A DNA stretch of 64,000 nucleotides, from NCBI GenBank assembly GCA_916610825.1, contig OU744446.1, forward strand, positions 33,461,436-33,525,435, read 5' to 3'. The notes under the pieces were generated by a model, which saw nothing but the letters and a program-made list of their open reading frames with translations, made no database searches and was not told where the DNA came from. Made by a program: the position numbers and the translations under genes. Source of the stretch: Haliclystus octoradiatus. Its lineage: Eukaryota; Cnidaria; Staurozoa; Stauromedusae; Haliclystidae. Of the stretch, positions 52,786-64,000 are shown one piece after another (positions within the stretch are counted from its first letter, which is position 1; every line of letters begins with the position of its first letter).

Positions 52786-55700
52786 TTAATATAGAATTTC
52801 TTGTTGTCTGTTCACTGTACCAAGTGTTTCCTTTGCAGTTACCCATGTAAAATCTTCTCCTCTACATCCACTTCCAACTCGTTGGATAGAAACTGACAAA
52901 TCTTTTAGAATTATCCCTGTATCTGTACTAGATGCACTCTTTCTTGCCACTACGCCAGCTGTAACACTAAAGGAGCCACCATAACTAACGAACTCTATGA
53001 CGTTTTGTTTTTCTTCTAAGTCAACTAATGCAATGCCAGATTTCAGATTAAAGCCACAGAATGTACACGGCACAATCACCTATATGATATAAAGAAAAAA
53101 CAACTGATTAAATAATTAATAATATTAATAGTCAGTGGCAATGGTGAATTTTTATTTTTAACAACGTTTCGGCTAGATTCGTTAACCATTTCCAAATTAT
53201 GGTGTACACAACTTGAGTTTAGATGCAGAGCACGACTCCAAATACTTTTCCGTTCTGAAACAATGCCGAAGTAGAATGGACTGCCTAATATACGAGATGA
53301 TGTTTATTATTGAAATCAAACCGTCCCTAAACAGGCAATCCGACTCCATCAAAGCAAAACTGTTTTAAGTATTTATTTTAATAGTAAACCTTTATAATTG
53401 TAAATTTCACCCTGTAAATAAATAGAACTTAATTTTTGTATACCATAACTTGAAAATGGCTAACGAATGTTTCCGAAACGTTTCTAAAAATAAAATTCAT
53501 TATTGCCACTGACGTTTTTGATCAAATGTTTTACCAAGAAGATTTTAATCAAAAATATTTATAGTGCAGCATCAAATGAGGGGGAGGAATGGTACTGAGG
53601 ACCTATTGAATCGTTAACGTGAATGAGGCGACAATATTTTTGGACTATGGAATATTCACATACCATTCAAAACCTTCGGTTTGGAGATGGGAAGCAGGTG
53701 TAGAGGAGAAAATTTCCTATGGGTAACTACAGAGGTAACAGTTGGTACTATACAGAGAACAAACAACTCAAAATGTTATATTAAATATGCCCAATATTAC
53801 TAAATTCCTATCCTAAAGACCTAAATTTATTTACGAAAGAATATGGTCTACGTAACACTGTCTGTAATTGCTCTGTCAAGTAACGTACCTGGGTGGGAAG
53901 GACTGTATTATAATGATGAAAGATTTGCTAAAATTGTGTGTGAAATGATAAGGAAGGAAGTAAACTACCCGCTAAAATCTTACACCTATACGATGGCGGA
54001 TATACTACACTGAAATCTCTGGATAGGTACCAGATGCAAAAAAGTAATTGAAAATCGATTGAAACAGAATTTACACGTTTGAATTTCAAAAATATCACCT
54101 TGTTGGTAAGAGTTTGAAGACTATGCTATCCGGAGCCGTTTTCAAGTTGCAATGGAGCTGAAAACATTAGTTTTGGCATATTGTTTGGCACTTCAGTTTG
54201 GCATATTGTTTTTTCAATCAAATTTGAGATACGTTTTCTTTTGTTAATAGTTACAGCATTAACTGTGGACTGTTGAGTACTTCAAGGCATGGTATTTGTA
54301 TTCACGTTACTGTTTTGCAGACATTTCAGGTTAATTATATAAGCGGTTAGGCGTTTGTTAATTTGCGTTTCAACTTCGATCGCAAAGAAAAAACATTGAT
54401 CTTAAATCAGCACCGAAAATTTTCTGTGGCTATTTAATCAGAAAAATGATAAAGTCAAAATTTATCATGATTGTTTTGTTATTGCTTGTTTATCATTGAC
54501 ATCATTCTCATAATAATATTTATCGCTATAGTGATATGCAAAGACGTATAATTACCTTATAGATATCCATTCCATTGATTGACTTTATGAATCCTCTTCT
54601 AGAGATATCACGTGGATTTGGTTTACCTACATAAGCTGCATTATAACTATACAGAAATAATGGTGAAATATCCACTCCTTTAGGAATCATAACTTCAACA
54701 TCTATCGTATGCTGCCTTGGAAATATCTCACTAATAAACGGCACGGCATCACATCTTCTATCTGCAAAACAAACAACGCATAAAAAGAATAAGAAAAGTA
54801 ATGCTTATGATTAGGAATTGAAAGGGCAGACCGAACCGTCAGTCATGCATATCGTTGACTCAATTGCAAATTACAAGAAGAATCGACAGAATCCGTCCGA
54901 TATTTATTTTATGAGAGGAGACTAAACCTTGCATATCTAGGTCAATGTGATTTCTGCTTTCAGAAATCAAATCAAAACGGGAAAGGATGCCTTATAAATA
55001 ATTTTTTATAACAATTTTCCAGCTGTGAATCCGATATACTTTTTTTTTCGTTTTTTTTTTAATTTAATGTATATGTAAATATTTCAAATTAAAAATTAAT
55101 AAATAAATCTAATTAAAAAAAAATTCGGGTTATCATTTCAAGCAAAACCTGCAATTTTATGGTCGTTTGCAAGATTTTCAAAATGATATCGGGTACGGCC
55201 GAGTTGTACATGTAAACAGTGTACAAGCCCTTTCACTCAATAATGTGTACCTGGACAATCAGGATAAATACAATGTGGAATCTCTTTATCAACTCCATTG
55301 CAATTTGGTGTATTGTCGTTACAAGTGATTTTAGAGCCACCTGATTGGGTAACAACATCTATAGAAAATATACACAATAAAAATTATGATTTTCATATAT
55401 AACAATATAACATCTTATCACCGCAAGTTGCGATCGGTTAAAGATGTTGTTAGTAATAGACTCATTATTCAAATATTGACTTATCGCCATATTGCAGGAA
55501 CATATAATTTTGCTCAACATTGAACAATGAATCAATATATATAATTATTCATTTTCTTAATGATGCGTAAAGCATTTCTCAGTTCTATTTAACTGTGGAA
55601 GTTGTACTTCCCATTATTTACCTGTCAATTTTAAACCATTTAATTTTTGACAAATATATTCTATTATATTCTATTCTATACACCGTAAGACTCTCATTCA

Positions 55701-57057
55701 TCTAGATAATGACCTATAATGAACATCAAAAATCTATCAAGTTGAACTATTTTATTGAATCACCCTTATATATAAAGACCACCTGTAGATAGGGGTCAAT
55801 TTATCTAGATCTTTTATATGACTGCTATATACAGATTTCACTGACACACACAACAGTCAACAACCTTTCTTTGTTAAATTTCCATCAGTTGTTATAATGA
55901 AATACAACTCACCCACACCCGGACATGGTGACTCATCGCAAGGCTCTGTCACGATTTCAACACAATAGCGATTTCGAAATAAGCTGCTGTTTGTTTTCTT
56001 CGTTCTAACCAGTTGTGATCCAACTCGATTACCTCGTCCACATGTTACATCACAGATACCCCATCTTGGCTCATAACGACGGCATTCAACTAAAATATAA
56101 AGCCAAAGAACCAATGAAATAATTAACAGATAATATAAGTAGCTATGAATTACAGTATGATGGGATATGCCCAATACGGGCTTATACAGTTTTGAAACTG
56201 TTTTGAAAAACCACTCGTGCAAATTAATCCCAAATTGGTTTCGAAACCGTTGGGTTTCTTATACAAAACAGGCGAAACTGAATTTTATTTGTAAGCGTTC
56301 GAAATTTTTATTCAAGTTTATACACTTCACATGGAAATATTTCACTTGGCTCAATTATCTGTTCATTTCTTTTCAAACAGCATGCATTGATTGTAGATGA
56401 CGTCAAACTATCTAGCGTTTATCTTGCTAGTTATAGGAATCGATTGAAAATCGGACATAAACATTAAACAATAATTTTGCTCAAAATAAGAGATTTTGGC
56501 TTAAGACAAATACATTTCCTCTCCATAGGCTCGCTCGGAAATTACAGTTTTCTACAATAGACAAGCAAAACTGATTTAAATGACTTTTTCAAACAATAAT
56601 TTTATAAACAAGTAATATATATATATATATATGGTTGTAAATTATAATTGAAAATAGTCAAAAATTATACATTCATAAATAGTTGCAAATCATATATTAT
56701 CCGATCACACTGTTACGTTTCTTAGTTGTTTGCGTGTATTTCAGAAATGGTTACACAAAGGTAAAATTACCAACATCTAGCTTATGAACAGTTACACGAT
56801 AAACGATTCCCAGTCAATTCTATATTGCATTATATAATTTTATACTCCAATCCAACTTTCAATTCTGTAAAGCGTTATTTCGTGATAACTATATACAACT
56901 ATCATGATCATGTTAAATACTTTACCTATCTAATCAAATCAACCACTCATTTCTTACCTATACCAGGAGGACACTGAGGAAATGGCTTGACAAACGTAAG
57001 ATATGTCATCAAACCAAATACATTTAGAAACCATAACTTAGAGATAGATAGTCTCAT
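52786..57057 (-). CDS. Secreted protein with one thrombospondin type-1 repeat (5 exons, 294 aa)
   Basis: Exons on the minus strand: 56958-57057, 55913-56089, 55251-55358, 54556-54761, 52786-53079. All are GT-AG with matching phases; 885 nt. The first exon encodes a signal peptide (MRLSISKLWFLNVFGLMTYL, then TFVKPFPQC). Exon 2 is a TSP1 repeat: YEPRWGICDVTCGRGNR, later YCVEIV and PCDESPCPG. Exon 3 is a small Cys-rich linker (ITCNDNTPNCNG, PHCIYPDCP). Exons 4-5 form a domain I do not recognise, of beta-rich composition, with paired Cys (PCTFCGF) and a lone late Cys (GSGCRGED). Role unknown; extracellular matrix or mucosal secretion is only a guess. Each domain is one phase-compatible exon set, typical of shuffled extracellular proteins. 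Confidence 0.85.
53131..53512. repeat. Inverted-repeat element with Penelope-like CGAAACGTT motifs
   Basis: About 75-nt arms: GTCAGTGGCAATGGTGAATT...ACAACGTTTCGGCTAGATTC and the complement GCTAACGAATGTTTCCGAAA...ATTGCCACTGAC. Each arm reads GCTAACGAAT..CCGAAACGTT, similar to the conserved terminal motif of the Penelope-like element at 30834. In intron 4 of the TSP1 gene. Confidence 0.75.
55735..55848. repeat. Partial pogo-type MITE
   Basis: TTGAATCACCCTTATATATAAAG, GACCACCTGTAGATAGGGGTC and CTATATACAGATTTCACTG; the left terminus is missing. In intron 3 of the TSP1 gene, just before exon 2's donor side. Confidence 0.7.
56617..56633. repeat. (AT)n microsatellite
   Basis: Short uninterrupted AT run in intron 1 of the TSP1 gene. 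Confidence 0.8.
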
Positions 57058-58057
57058 ATCTAATTGGATTTTGTTACGACTTAGTTACCATAATACATTT
57101 ACTATGTGTCGAAACCTGCATAGAAAAATGCAAACAATTTTAAATTACGCACAGCTATAGTGTCATTTCAGCGATTCGCATGATAAACATCACGTTTGAA
57201 TCCTAGTTTACTGAAGCGAAAATAATCGTGCTTCATTGTAAATGTTTCATTTTTTGTTAATATTTCAAAAGTGCTTTACTTCTAATCGAATAAAGGAATG
57301 TTAGTCAATGTTTTTTTGTGTGGATTGTAGAATGGTGTCAATAATATCTAAGAATTCGAAGTAAAAGGTCATGCGAAGTTTACATAGAGACTCATAGAGA
57401 CCTCTGTCCTTGCAGTTGAAGGGCAGAAGATATTAAACATTTTTACATAGCTCATGTTAAATGTCTTCAACGTGGAAGAAGGGTGGAAAGGAATTTTTAT
57501 AATTTAGACGCAAGTAAGCGGATATATTTAATGTAGAAAGTACGGTATAGTGTTTTCTATCATTTACCTATTCAAAATCGGGACGACAGTCGGAATGACA
57601 AGAGGGCTTTCGATAGGAAAATGATAAAATCAAAAATATAAAGATTGTATCTCTCCTTTTGCTTGAAATTGAATCTTTCTATTGCCAAAGCCCGTTAGAC
57701 ACGCAGGGCGTCTTTAAAAAAGAATAAAAACTACGAGGAGGATACTCAATTATAATAGGCATTAAAGAGAAGGACAGTAGAAACGACGTAGCTCGTTAAC
57801 TGAAAGTTTCCGTCTAAACACAAATTTTCTCAAGCGACTTCAAGTTCCATTCGGTATTTATCGGGGAATTAATTTAAACGAATGGACTATTCTATGAAGA
57901 TAAATTGCAGGAGCCTTTAGGAGCCATTATAAAATGGATCATTTTAGTTTGGAAAAAGAACGGAGACGAGTTTATCCGAGCTTTCTCACTCAAAAGCTTA
58001 ATGGTAAGTTTCGAGAAATAGCTTATAGATAGTCCTTCTTTATAATCAATGACCTTG

Positions 58058-58270
58058 TGGAATTGCATTGTGAGTAGCTGCGGCGCATCGTTGCGCATTA
58101 ACAATCAGGACCTATCTGCCATGAAATCTGTTGAAATTGATCTGCAGTGTTGCGGCTGAGATCAACAGAGAGCGTTTAAAATCATTGCTCTCAGCGGAAA
58201 AAGCCATTCATCTAGAAATAGAGGAGTGGTACGGGTACCTTCGGTAGGGCGACACCGTCTACATTACTAT
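58058..58270. repeat. SINE fragment, middle plus tail modules
   Basis: GAATTGCATTGTGAGTAGCT...CATCGTTGCGCATTA (module M1, shared with 59899-59942), then CTGCCATGAAATCTGTTGAA...GCGACACCGTCTACATTACT (module M2, shared with 61037-61197). The tRNA-like head is missing. Confidence 0.75.
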
Positions 58271-59747
58271 TACTTTAGGGTAGGGAAAATCTTACAATCA
58301 AAACAAGATCAATTGAGAAATAAGAAGCAATTAGGCAACGGGTCGAGAGAAGATTGTCAGTAGCAGCGACAACCAAAGAACAAAACGCTATTTACAGTAA
58401 ATAGATTATTGGGCGGGTTCTTTTGATAATTGAAATTGCCTCGTTTTTAAGTAATGGTTAATTAAAAATCCCACCATAGCCTCGCTCGTTCGCTAGATAT
58501 TCTCCAGCAGGTCGTGCATAAAATCGTATACCTGCTCATCAACTACGAAGTGATCTCTATTTATCCTAAATCCTTAGTTATGTATGATGAATATACAGTA
58601 ACTATATACTATATTACTTCTATTAGTGTATCCTTTTGGAAGAATTCACAAGGGGGAGAATGTTGATGAGTGTTTTGGGAACTATCGCTGGTAGGTAGAT
58701 TTCATTTTATTTATGTTAACAAGGATGCAATATTTTCCGGGAATATGCTAAATTGATCATTTTATATTAAAACTTGATTTACAAGCTTAAACAAAGCCAT
58801 AATTACTGAAAGGTAATTGATTAATATTCCCAATAAAAGAGGAAGGTTCGAAGAATCGATTGACTGATCGTGGAGTAACTGAATTAGCAGTGCTGCGTAC
58901 TTTATCCAGCGCCGGATAGTTCCGGCCTCATCAAAGCCTTGCAGTGAATTCTCTAACAGTTAAGTACACTTTGTTGATTTTTTTTTACTTACTTTACAAC
59001 AATTTATAGCATTTGTCAGCTGTATTCTTACCTACTTTAGACAAAATACTTTCTTCTTTTTTCGTTACCTTATATAGTCCTCTATTTTGTTAACATATTG
59101 TGTAATACGCTACTCTACCAACGTGTGTTAAAGCTTACGGTTTACAGGTCACTATTTATATAATCCCTAATTAATAGGGATAACATCCCTCTTTTATCGG
59201 ATATCGGAATTTAGATCCTCGAGTTCACTAACAAGAAACGAGAAATCCATATAGTAAACCATATCAGACCTATACCTGAACGATTTCAGTGGTTGCCATC
59301 GAAAATCGTGAGTTGTCTTGACATAACTGAGAAACACGTGGTACAAATCCACCAATCATGACACAAGTTTTTTCAAATGATTATTAACTTCTGATAACCT
59401 ATATCTTCATTAACCAAAAATTCTTCTCAATCAAACATTTTTCTGCTTAAACTTAGTTATTTGCTTGAAAATGAAAATACACACCTTATTTTACGAGTGG
59501 CAAAACAACCGTTTGATAAATAAACGAGTCATACTTATTGTAAAGCGGTCATATTGTTATATTGACATGGCAATACAAGCTATATTAAATAGTTATTGAT
59601 CGAATGCGAGTTGAATATCGTCTGATAATGACTGAGGTCCACCGAGGCCATTATATCGATATCCATCGAGCCTGAGATCAATAACTGCATTTTAGACAAT
59701 GACAAACTGTTTAATTTTGTAATATATAATCATAACATAAAATAAGG

Positions 59748-59945
59748 ATTAGCTCAGATGGCAGAGCAACCGAACTTCAGATCAGATCATATCTGATCGA
59801 CCGTGTTTCAAATCCCCCGAAGGTCAACTCAGCCTTGACTTTATCTGAAACATCAAATGAGTACCTTCTTCTGATGACGGATGAAATGGTCCAGAGGGAA
59901 TTGCATTGTGAGTAGCTGTGGCGCATCGTTGCGCATTATAAATCG
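59748..59945 (+). repeat. tRNA-derived SINE, head plus middle module
   Basis: GATTAGCTCAGATGGCAGAG gives a polymerase III A box and a perfect D-arm (GCTC/GAGC). TGTTTCAAATCCCC about 45 nt later is a B-box-like T-arm. The acceptor ends do not pair, so it is not a functional tRNA. It is followed by module M1. The M2 tail is absent here. Confidence 0.7.
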
Positions 59946-60983
59946 TCGAATGTTGTTCTATAGCAATCTGATTGGCTAATGGTCATGTTTGGAACTCACA
60001 GTGCAGACAATGCTAACAATGGTGGGATATTTGGACCAGGTTATTCTCAAAACAAAGAAAATTGTTCTTTTGATTAAGAATTATATTCAGATAGTAATAA
60101 TTATAATAATAATGTTAATAACGGAACATGAAAGTTATCTACTTGTACAAGTAATGATTTTTATGTCGTTATGCATGAATTACAGGCGAAAAGTACGAAG
60201 TACAAAACAAAATATGCAGTAAACATTTTCAACGGTATGTTATCGTGACATTCCATTTATTGAGGAAATTAATTTCAGAATGTTCAACCTGGTTTAAGTA
60301 TCCAAAACAAAACTGGAAACCTTCAGATCGATATTTGCATCAAAATCGTCCACCCGTGTGAATAGTCTGAACATTGCAGCATTACAACAACAGATCATCC
60401 ACCATACAATTGAGGCAATGTAATACAGTGTTCTCTGATTCACTTGTTGGATGTACAGCAAGCAATTCATTTCGTAGCAGAAGTGAAGAAGAGCAAGGAA
60501 ACAACGAGTTCGGTTACCGACGAGCGAAAATGGATCAGTTGCAGCAGGAGCAATGAATTTTAATTATGGTTCAGGTTTCGGTTCCATCTTCAACAATTGT
60601 AAAATATCAAATGTAAATATAAATATGCAATCTTCAAAATAAGATAATTTGTAAATATAAACGGTTTTTAGAAAGAGTTGATGTTGGTTGATAAAATTAG
60701 AAACATTGATTATTCTGAAATCTAATCTGATCATCTGAAATTCTGTATTTTGCAAATAAATAGACACATAGAGAGGTCGTCACAGGAAAAGCGGTGATTC
60801 CTATTGGCTCGTTGCCGAACCTTTGTTATTCCTGTTGCTGTGATTGGTTGGTCGAATTCTTCTGAATTCTTCTGACGCTTTTCAGGAGAAAATGAACTGA
60901 TCAGTTTCGATAGTGCTACAGTGTGGTCCGATATTTTGTAAAGAATACTAATAATTTATAATATTTATAAAATAGAATCGATT

Positions 60984-61027
60984 TATAAAAGGGTTACCAC
61001 ACGGCAACCGTGTGGTAACCTTTTATT
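60984..61027. repeat. Short perfect hairpin GGTTACCACACGG / CCGTGTGGTAACC
   Basis: A 13-bp GC-rich arm extended by A/T (AAAAG / CTTTT) around a 2-nt loop centre, immediately before the SINE tail at 61037. The following bases are T-rich (CCTTTTATT). Confidence 0.75.
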
Positions 61028-61036
61028 GACAATCGA

Positions 61037-61197
61037 GACCTGCCATGAAATCTGTTGAAATTGATCTGCATTGTCGCGGCTGAGATCAACAAAGAGCTTT
61101 TAAAATCATTGCTCTCAGCGAAAAAAAGCCACTCATCTAGAAATAGAGGAGTGGTACGGATGCCTTCGGTAGGGCGACACCGTCTACATTACTTTAC
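61037..61197. repeat. SINE tail module M2, second copy
   Basis: CTGCCATGAAATCTGTTGAA...GAGTGGTACGGATGCCTTCG...CGTCTACATTACT, close to 58108-58265. The sub-motif GGTAGGGCGACACC could form a small stem. Confidence 0.75.
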
Positions 61198-61867
61198 ATT
61201 AACATAAATTTGAATGTATTGTAAATGCATCAAAAACGCAGTTACCTTTTATTCTTTATGACATAACGGTAAGAAAACTTTGGGACGTAATCATTATTGC
61301 TGCAGTAATCCATAGATGTGTATGACCAGATGCTAATTAATTAGATTAAAATAGTTATCACATCGATAAATTTCACAACAAATCCTAATTACGATAAATC
61401 ATCGATTTTTTATCTTGGACAATGCGTCTGTTTCATTTAATAGCTTTTGATTGAAGGTGAGCTGAAATAGGACTAATATTGATAGAGCTACCTGTTTTGG
61501 GTCAATGTTACAAAGGGCAATTTTGATACAAATAATTATAATATGCATTTAACTTTTTTTATTATTTTATCATTTCAAGGTATAATATTCATACAGTTCA
61601 AACACATTAATATCGATTCACGTGTCACATGTTTCTGTCATGTAGCGATTAAAAAATAACTGGAAGTGTCAATATTCCCTTAGAATTGACTGCTGTTTGA
61701 CCAATCGATTTGATCTAATTCGATTTTATTATTGACTAGCTTGTAGATAGCTAATCAATAGCATCACGGAAAAAATCGCAGAAATATATAAGATATCATT
61801 AGTTCAGGTTATGATGTGAGAAAGTATTCATGTAAATATTCATTTATTCATTTATAGGCTGGCCAAT

Positions 61868-63007
61868 ATGTCTAGGTTCGTTTTCGTGATTACATATTCC
61901 TTCGTTACACTTTTCTCATGCTCGGCGCGGAGTGACTTAGATGATTTAACGAAGATAATGCATTTTACTGAACACATTGTTGAAAGGAGATCGATGTTCA
62001 GAGTCACAAAGAGTATTAAAAATATTTCATCAGTAAAATGCAGTACTTTATGTGTCATGAATAAAGAATTATGTCATTTCAAGCGGCATAGATGGACTGA
62101 TTCACAGGATGGTACATATTGTGATTTTTTGACTGCTATTGGTGATAGTGTTGATAAAATGGTTTTGATCAGTAATGAAAACAGTCCAGTATATGTAAGT
62201 ATGATCTTTGGAATTACCTGCTATCGATGTAATGCATAGAGGACTTGCAGTCATGTAATTGCGAAAAATTGTTCGTGGAACTCGATTTTAGGGCATCTGT
62301 AGGTTATTTAATCTAAAATTATGGCCGTGGTGCGTCAATCTTACAGTCGGTGACATCCATGCATTACGGGTATCAGTTTCTATATTAGTAGTAATATATA
62401 AGTTAAATTGTGCACTAGTCGTCATACTGCATTTTGATTGGTTAAGGTATTTTTTGATAGAACACTGACAAATTTGGGAAAATGGACAAACAGGGATTCA
62501 GAAAATCCAAGCTTTCTAAAGTGTCAGAACAAATAATTCATTGGTATACAAATTAATCATGATAATCAGCTTGTATTTGTTAGTATTTACATGGGTTTTG
62601 TGTTTTCTGTTTACATATAAGTTTTGGTGTATGTAATATGAAAACAGAAAAACTTTAACAGTAAAATATTTTTTTAATTTTGCATTTGTTTGTATTTTGG
62701 TTACCTCCTACAATTCGGCATTATGCAGGCCTAGGTCTTAGTAAATAGTTTAAATATTTAAGTTTTACTATTACAGTTAGTCATACCATGAATACATGTA
62801 TTAAATTTCTTCTCATGGCTTGACATGGACTTGAGATACTGTGTTTAAAATTCAAACATAAATCTAAAGTTTGCTGCTAAAACATTGTGATTATTTTGTT
62901 TTTATTTGTCCAAACTATATTATTTCCATTGAAACAGCTCATGTTGCATGTCTTTTTAAGTGATTGACTGATTGCAGCACTCTTGCGAGTTGTTTATTGG
63001 GATTTAG
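61868..63007 (+). CDS. Small secreted PAN/apple-like protein (2-exon model, 118 aa)
   Basis: Exon 1 is 61868-62194: signal peptide MSRFVFVITYSFVTLFSC, then a Cys pattern VKCSTLC, KELCHF, DGTYCDF reminiscent of PAN/apple folds. It ends at a perfect GTAAGT donor in phase 0. The next good acceptor (TTGCAG, exon from 62978) gives HSCELFIGI and a stop at 63005-63007, adding a fifth mature-region Cys. A different frame at 62979-63083 stays open to a GTATAA donor (YWDLDPCVPPTANEKSRPYG), so an unseen middle exon and a longer protein are possible. Exon 1 is well supported; the 3' part is not. Confidence 0.5.
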
Positions 63008-64000
63008 ACCCATGTGTTCCCCCTACAGCAAACGAGAAATCGAGGCCATATGGATTTCAAGTATTTTTTAGAGAACTATCAGGTATAAATTTCTGCTACT
63101 GTAAATTTCTTCATGTGATCGGGCATGTGATTTGTCAATTTCTTTTCAAATCAAATAGATATCATAATAATCAAACCATTTCAATGACACGTTTATTTTC
63201 ACGCTCATTTCTTTTTAAATTTCTTGCCAGACAAGAGGTAAATTGTGATTTAAAGTATCCTTTTCCTCACACACGAAAAAAATTGACAGCGACATTCGTT
63301 GTAACGTATCGTTTTCTTTGCGTGTGAGAAAGCTATATGTCACTGCCAAACAAACAAAATTAAAGTATCGCAGCAAATTAATCGAAGGGTTATACCCCAC
63401 ATGGCAACGAAAACCCATATGTTTATAGTGCTTTTCCTGGCAGAAGTGGATATCATGTGGTACAAATCAACTAATCCGAAACTTGTGTGTTTTCATAGTG
63501 ATTATTAAATGAAATAAAATTTATTGTCTTTGAAATGATATTTTGTTTATTATTCCTTTTAGAGATTCAAAGACATGAGAGGTAATATTTATTTTCTAAC
63601 AAATTTTTATTTGATATATTTTCACGAAAGTGCATGCATGCCTATATGCATTTCTTCCGCTATATGATATTTGGGTCAATAGTTGTGTTCTTTGGACCAA
63701 TCTAATAAAATGATAGAATAGCCTAGTATTTAGCGTATCAACTGAAGCAAATGCCTTGTGTTATGTTTGTGTATAGTATTGCCCCCGAGGCGAGTTTGGT
63801 GGTATTTGTGTAATTGTTTGAATTGTAAAATATGATTCATAATCTAACTCAGTATCAATAGTAGCTGGAAATGCTCAATGGCTGGAGTGTGTAATGAACC
63901 TTGAGAACATAATACTGCATATCAGAATAGTCCAAAAAACATGACATTTTTAAATGTTATCGGGCCCATCGATTTTCTGGTATAAAATCCTTTGAAGACA
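63008..64000. other. Right end of window, nothing further supported
   Basis: AT-rich sequence, possibly intronic to the PAN-like gene if that gene is longer than modelled. No repeat or RNA gene recognised. Confidence 0.4.

Larger units (their letters stand above)
57058..61867. other. Intergenic region, no gene supported
   Basis: Apart from SINE pieces and a hairpin I see no convincing coding exon. Short ORFs at 57892-58104, 59989-60222 and 60374-60556 have no family motif; the first overlaps the SINE. Confidence 0.5.

Noticed and set aside
59748..59830. Functional tRNA gene
   Set aside because: A/B-box and D-arm are present, but the acceptor stem does not pair and the anticodon arm is not clean; a SINE head fits better.

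Overview
This is an AT-rich stretch of an animal (metazoan) nuclear genome, almost certainly from an invertebrate. The evidence is spliced genes with GT-AG introns, orthologues of POP1 and V-ATPase subunit C, a Penelope-like retroelement, a tRNA-derived SINE, and many short inverted-repeat DNA transposons (MITEs). The octamer TAGGCCTA is visibly frequent. I cannot name the species; a marine invertebrate is my guess only. Exon coordinates below were derived by hand from conserved protein sequence, splice consensus and matching phases.

Layout. (1) 1-15950 holds two copies of one segment in direct orientation, offset by exactly 10,412 bases: 1-5538 matches 10413-15950 wherever I compared them. 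Each copy carries a minus-strand two-exon gene. The right-hand copy is complete (1159 aa) and encodes a DUF6729-like zinc domain followed by a probable RNase H-fold (DDE-type) domain. The left-hand copy runs off the window edge. The copies are separated by a G/purine-rich tract and about 2.5 kb of noncoding DNA containing two hairpin elements. (2) 16.2-17.2 kb has a perfect E2F-type site and a 204-codon ORF of unknown function, probably frame-damaged. It is followed by a TIR element carrying NRF1-like palindromes. (3) 19708-38254, minus strand: a complete eight-exon POP1 gene (824 aa; RNase P/MRP subunit). Its introns hold most of the mobile DNA: a young Penelope-like element with an intact 814-codon ORF, a hAT MITE with a perfect 8-bp target duplication, a piggyBac-like TTAA element, a pogo/Tigger fragment with a nested MITE, and a 167-bp (ATT)n tract abutting a splice acceptor. 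(4) 38919-52103, plus strand: a complete 13-exon V-ATPase subunit C gene (380 aa), head-to-head with POP1 across a 664-bp spacer that probably holds a shared promoter. (5) 52786-57057, minus strand: a five-exon secreted protein of 294 aa with one thrombospondin type-1 repeat and an unrecognised C-terminal domain, tail-to-tail with the V-ATPase gene. (6) 57.1-61.8 kb is intergenic and rich in pieces of one SINE family. (7) From 61868, plus strand: a small secreted PAN/apple-like protein gene. The rest of the window has no gene I can support.

POP1 and ATP6V1C are housekeeping genes (tRNA/rRNA processing; vacuolar proton pumping), so sharing a divergent promoter is plausible. The most novel item is the DUF6729/DDE-type gene in its recent, apparently identical duplication. 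The family is poorly described, and whether it is a mobile element or a host gene is open.
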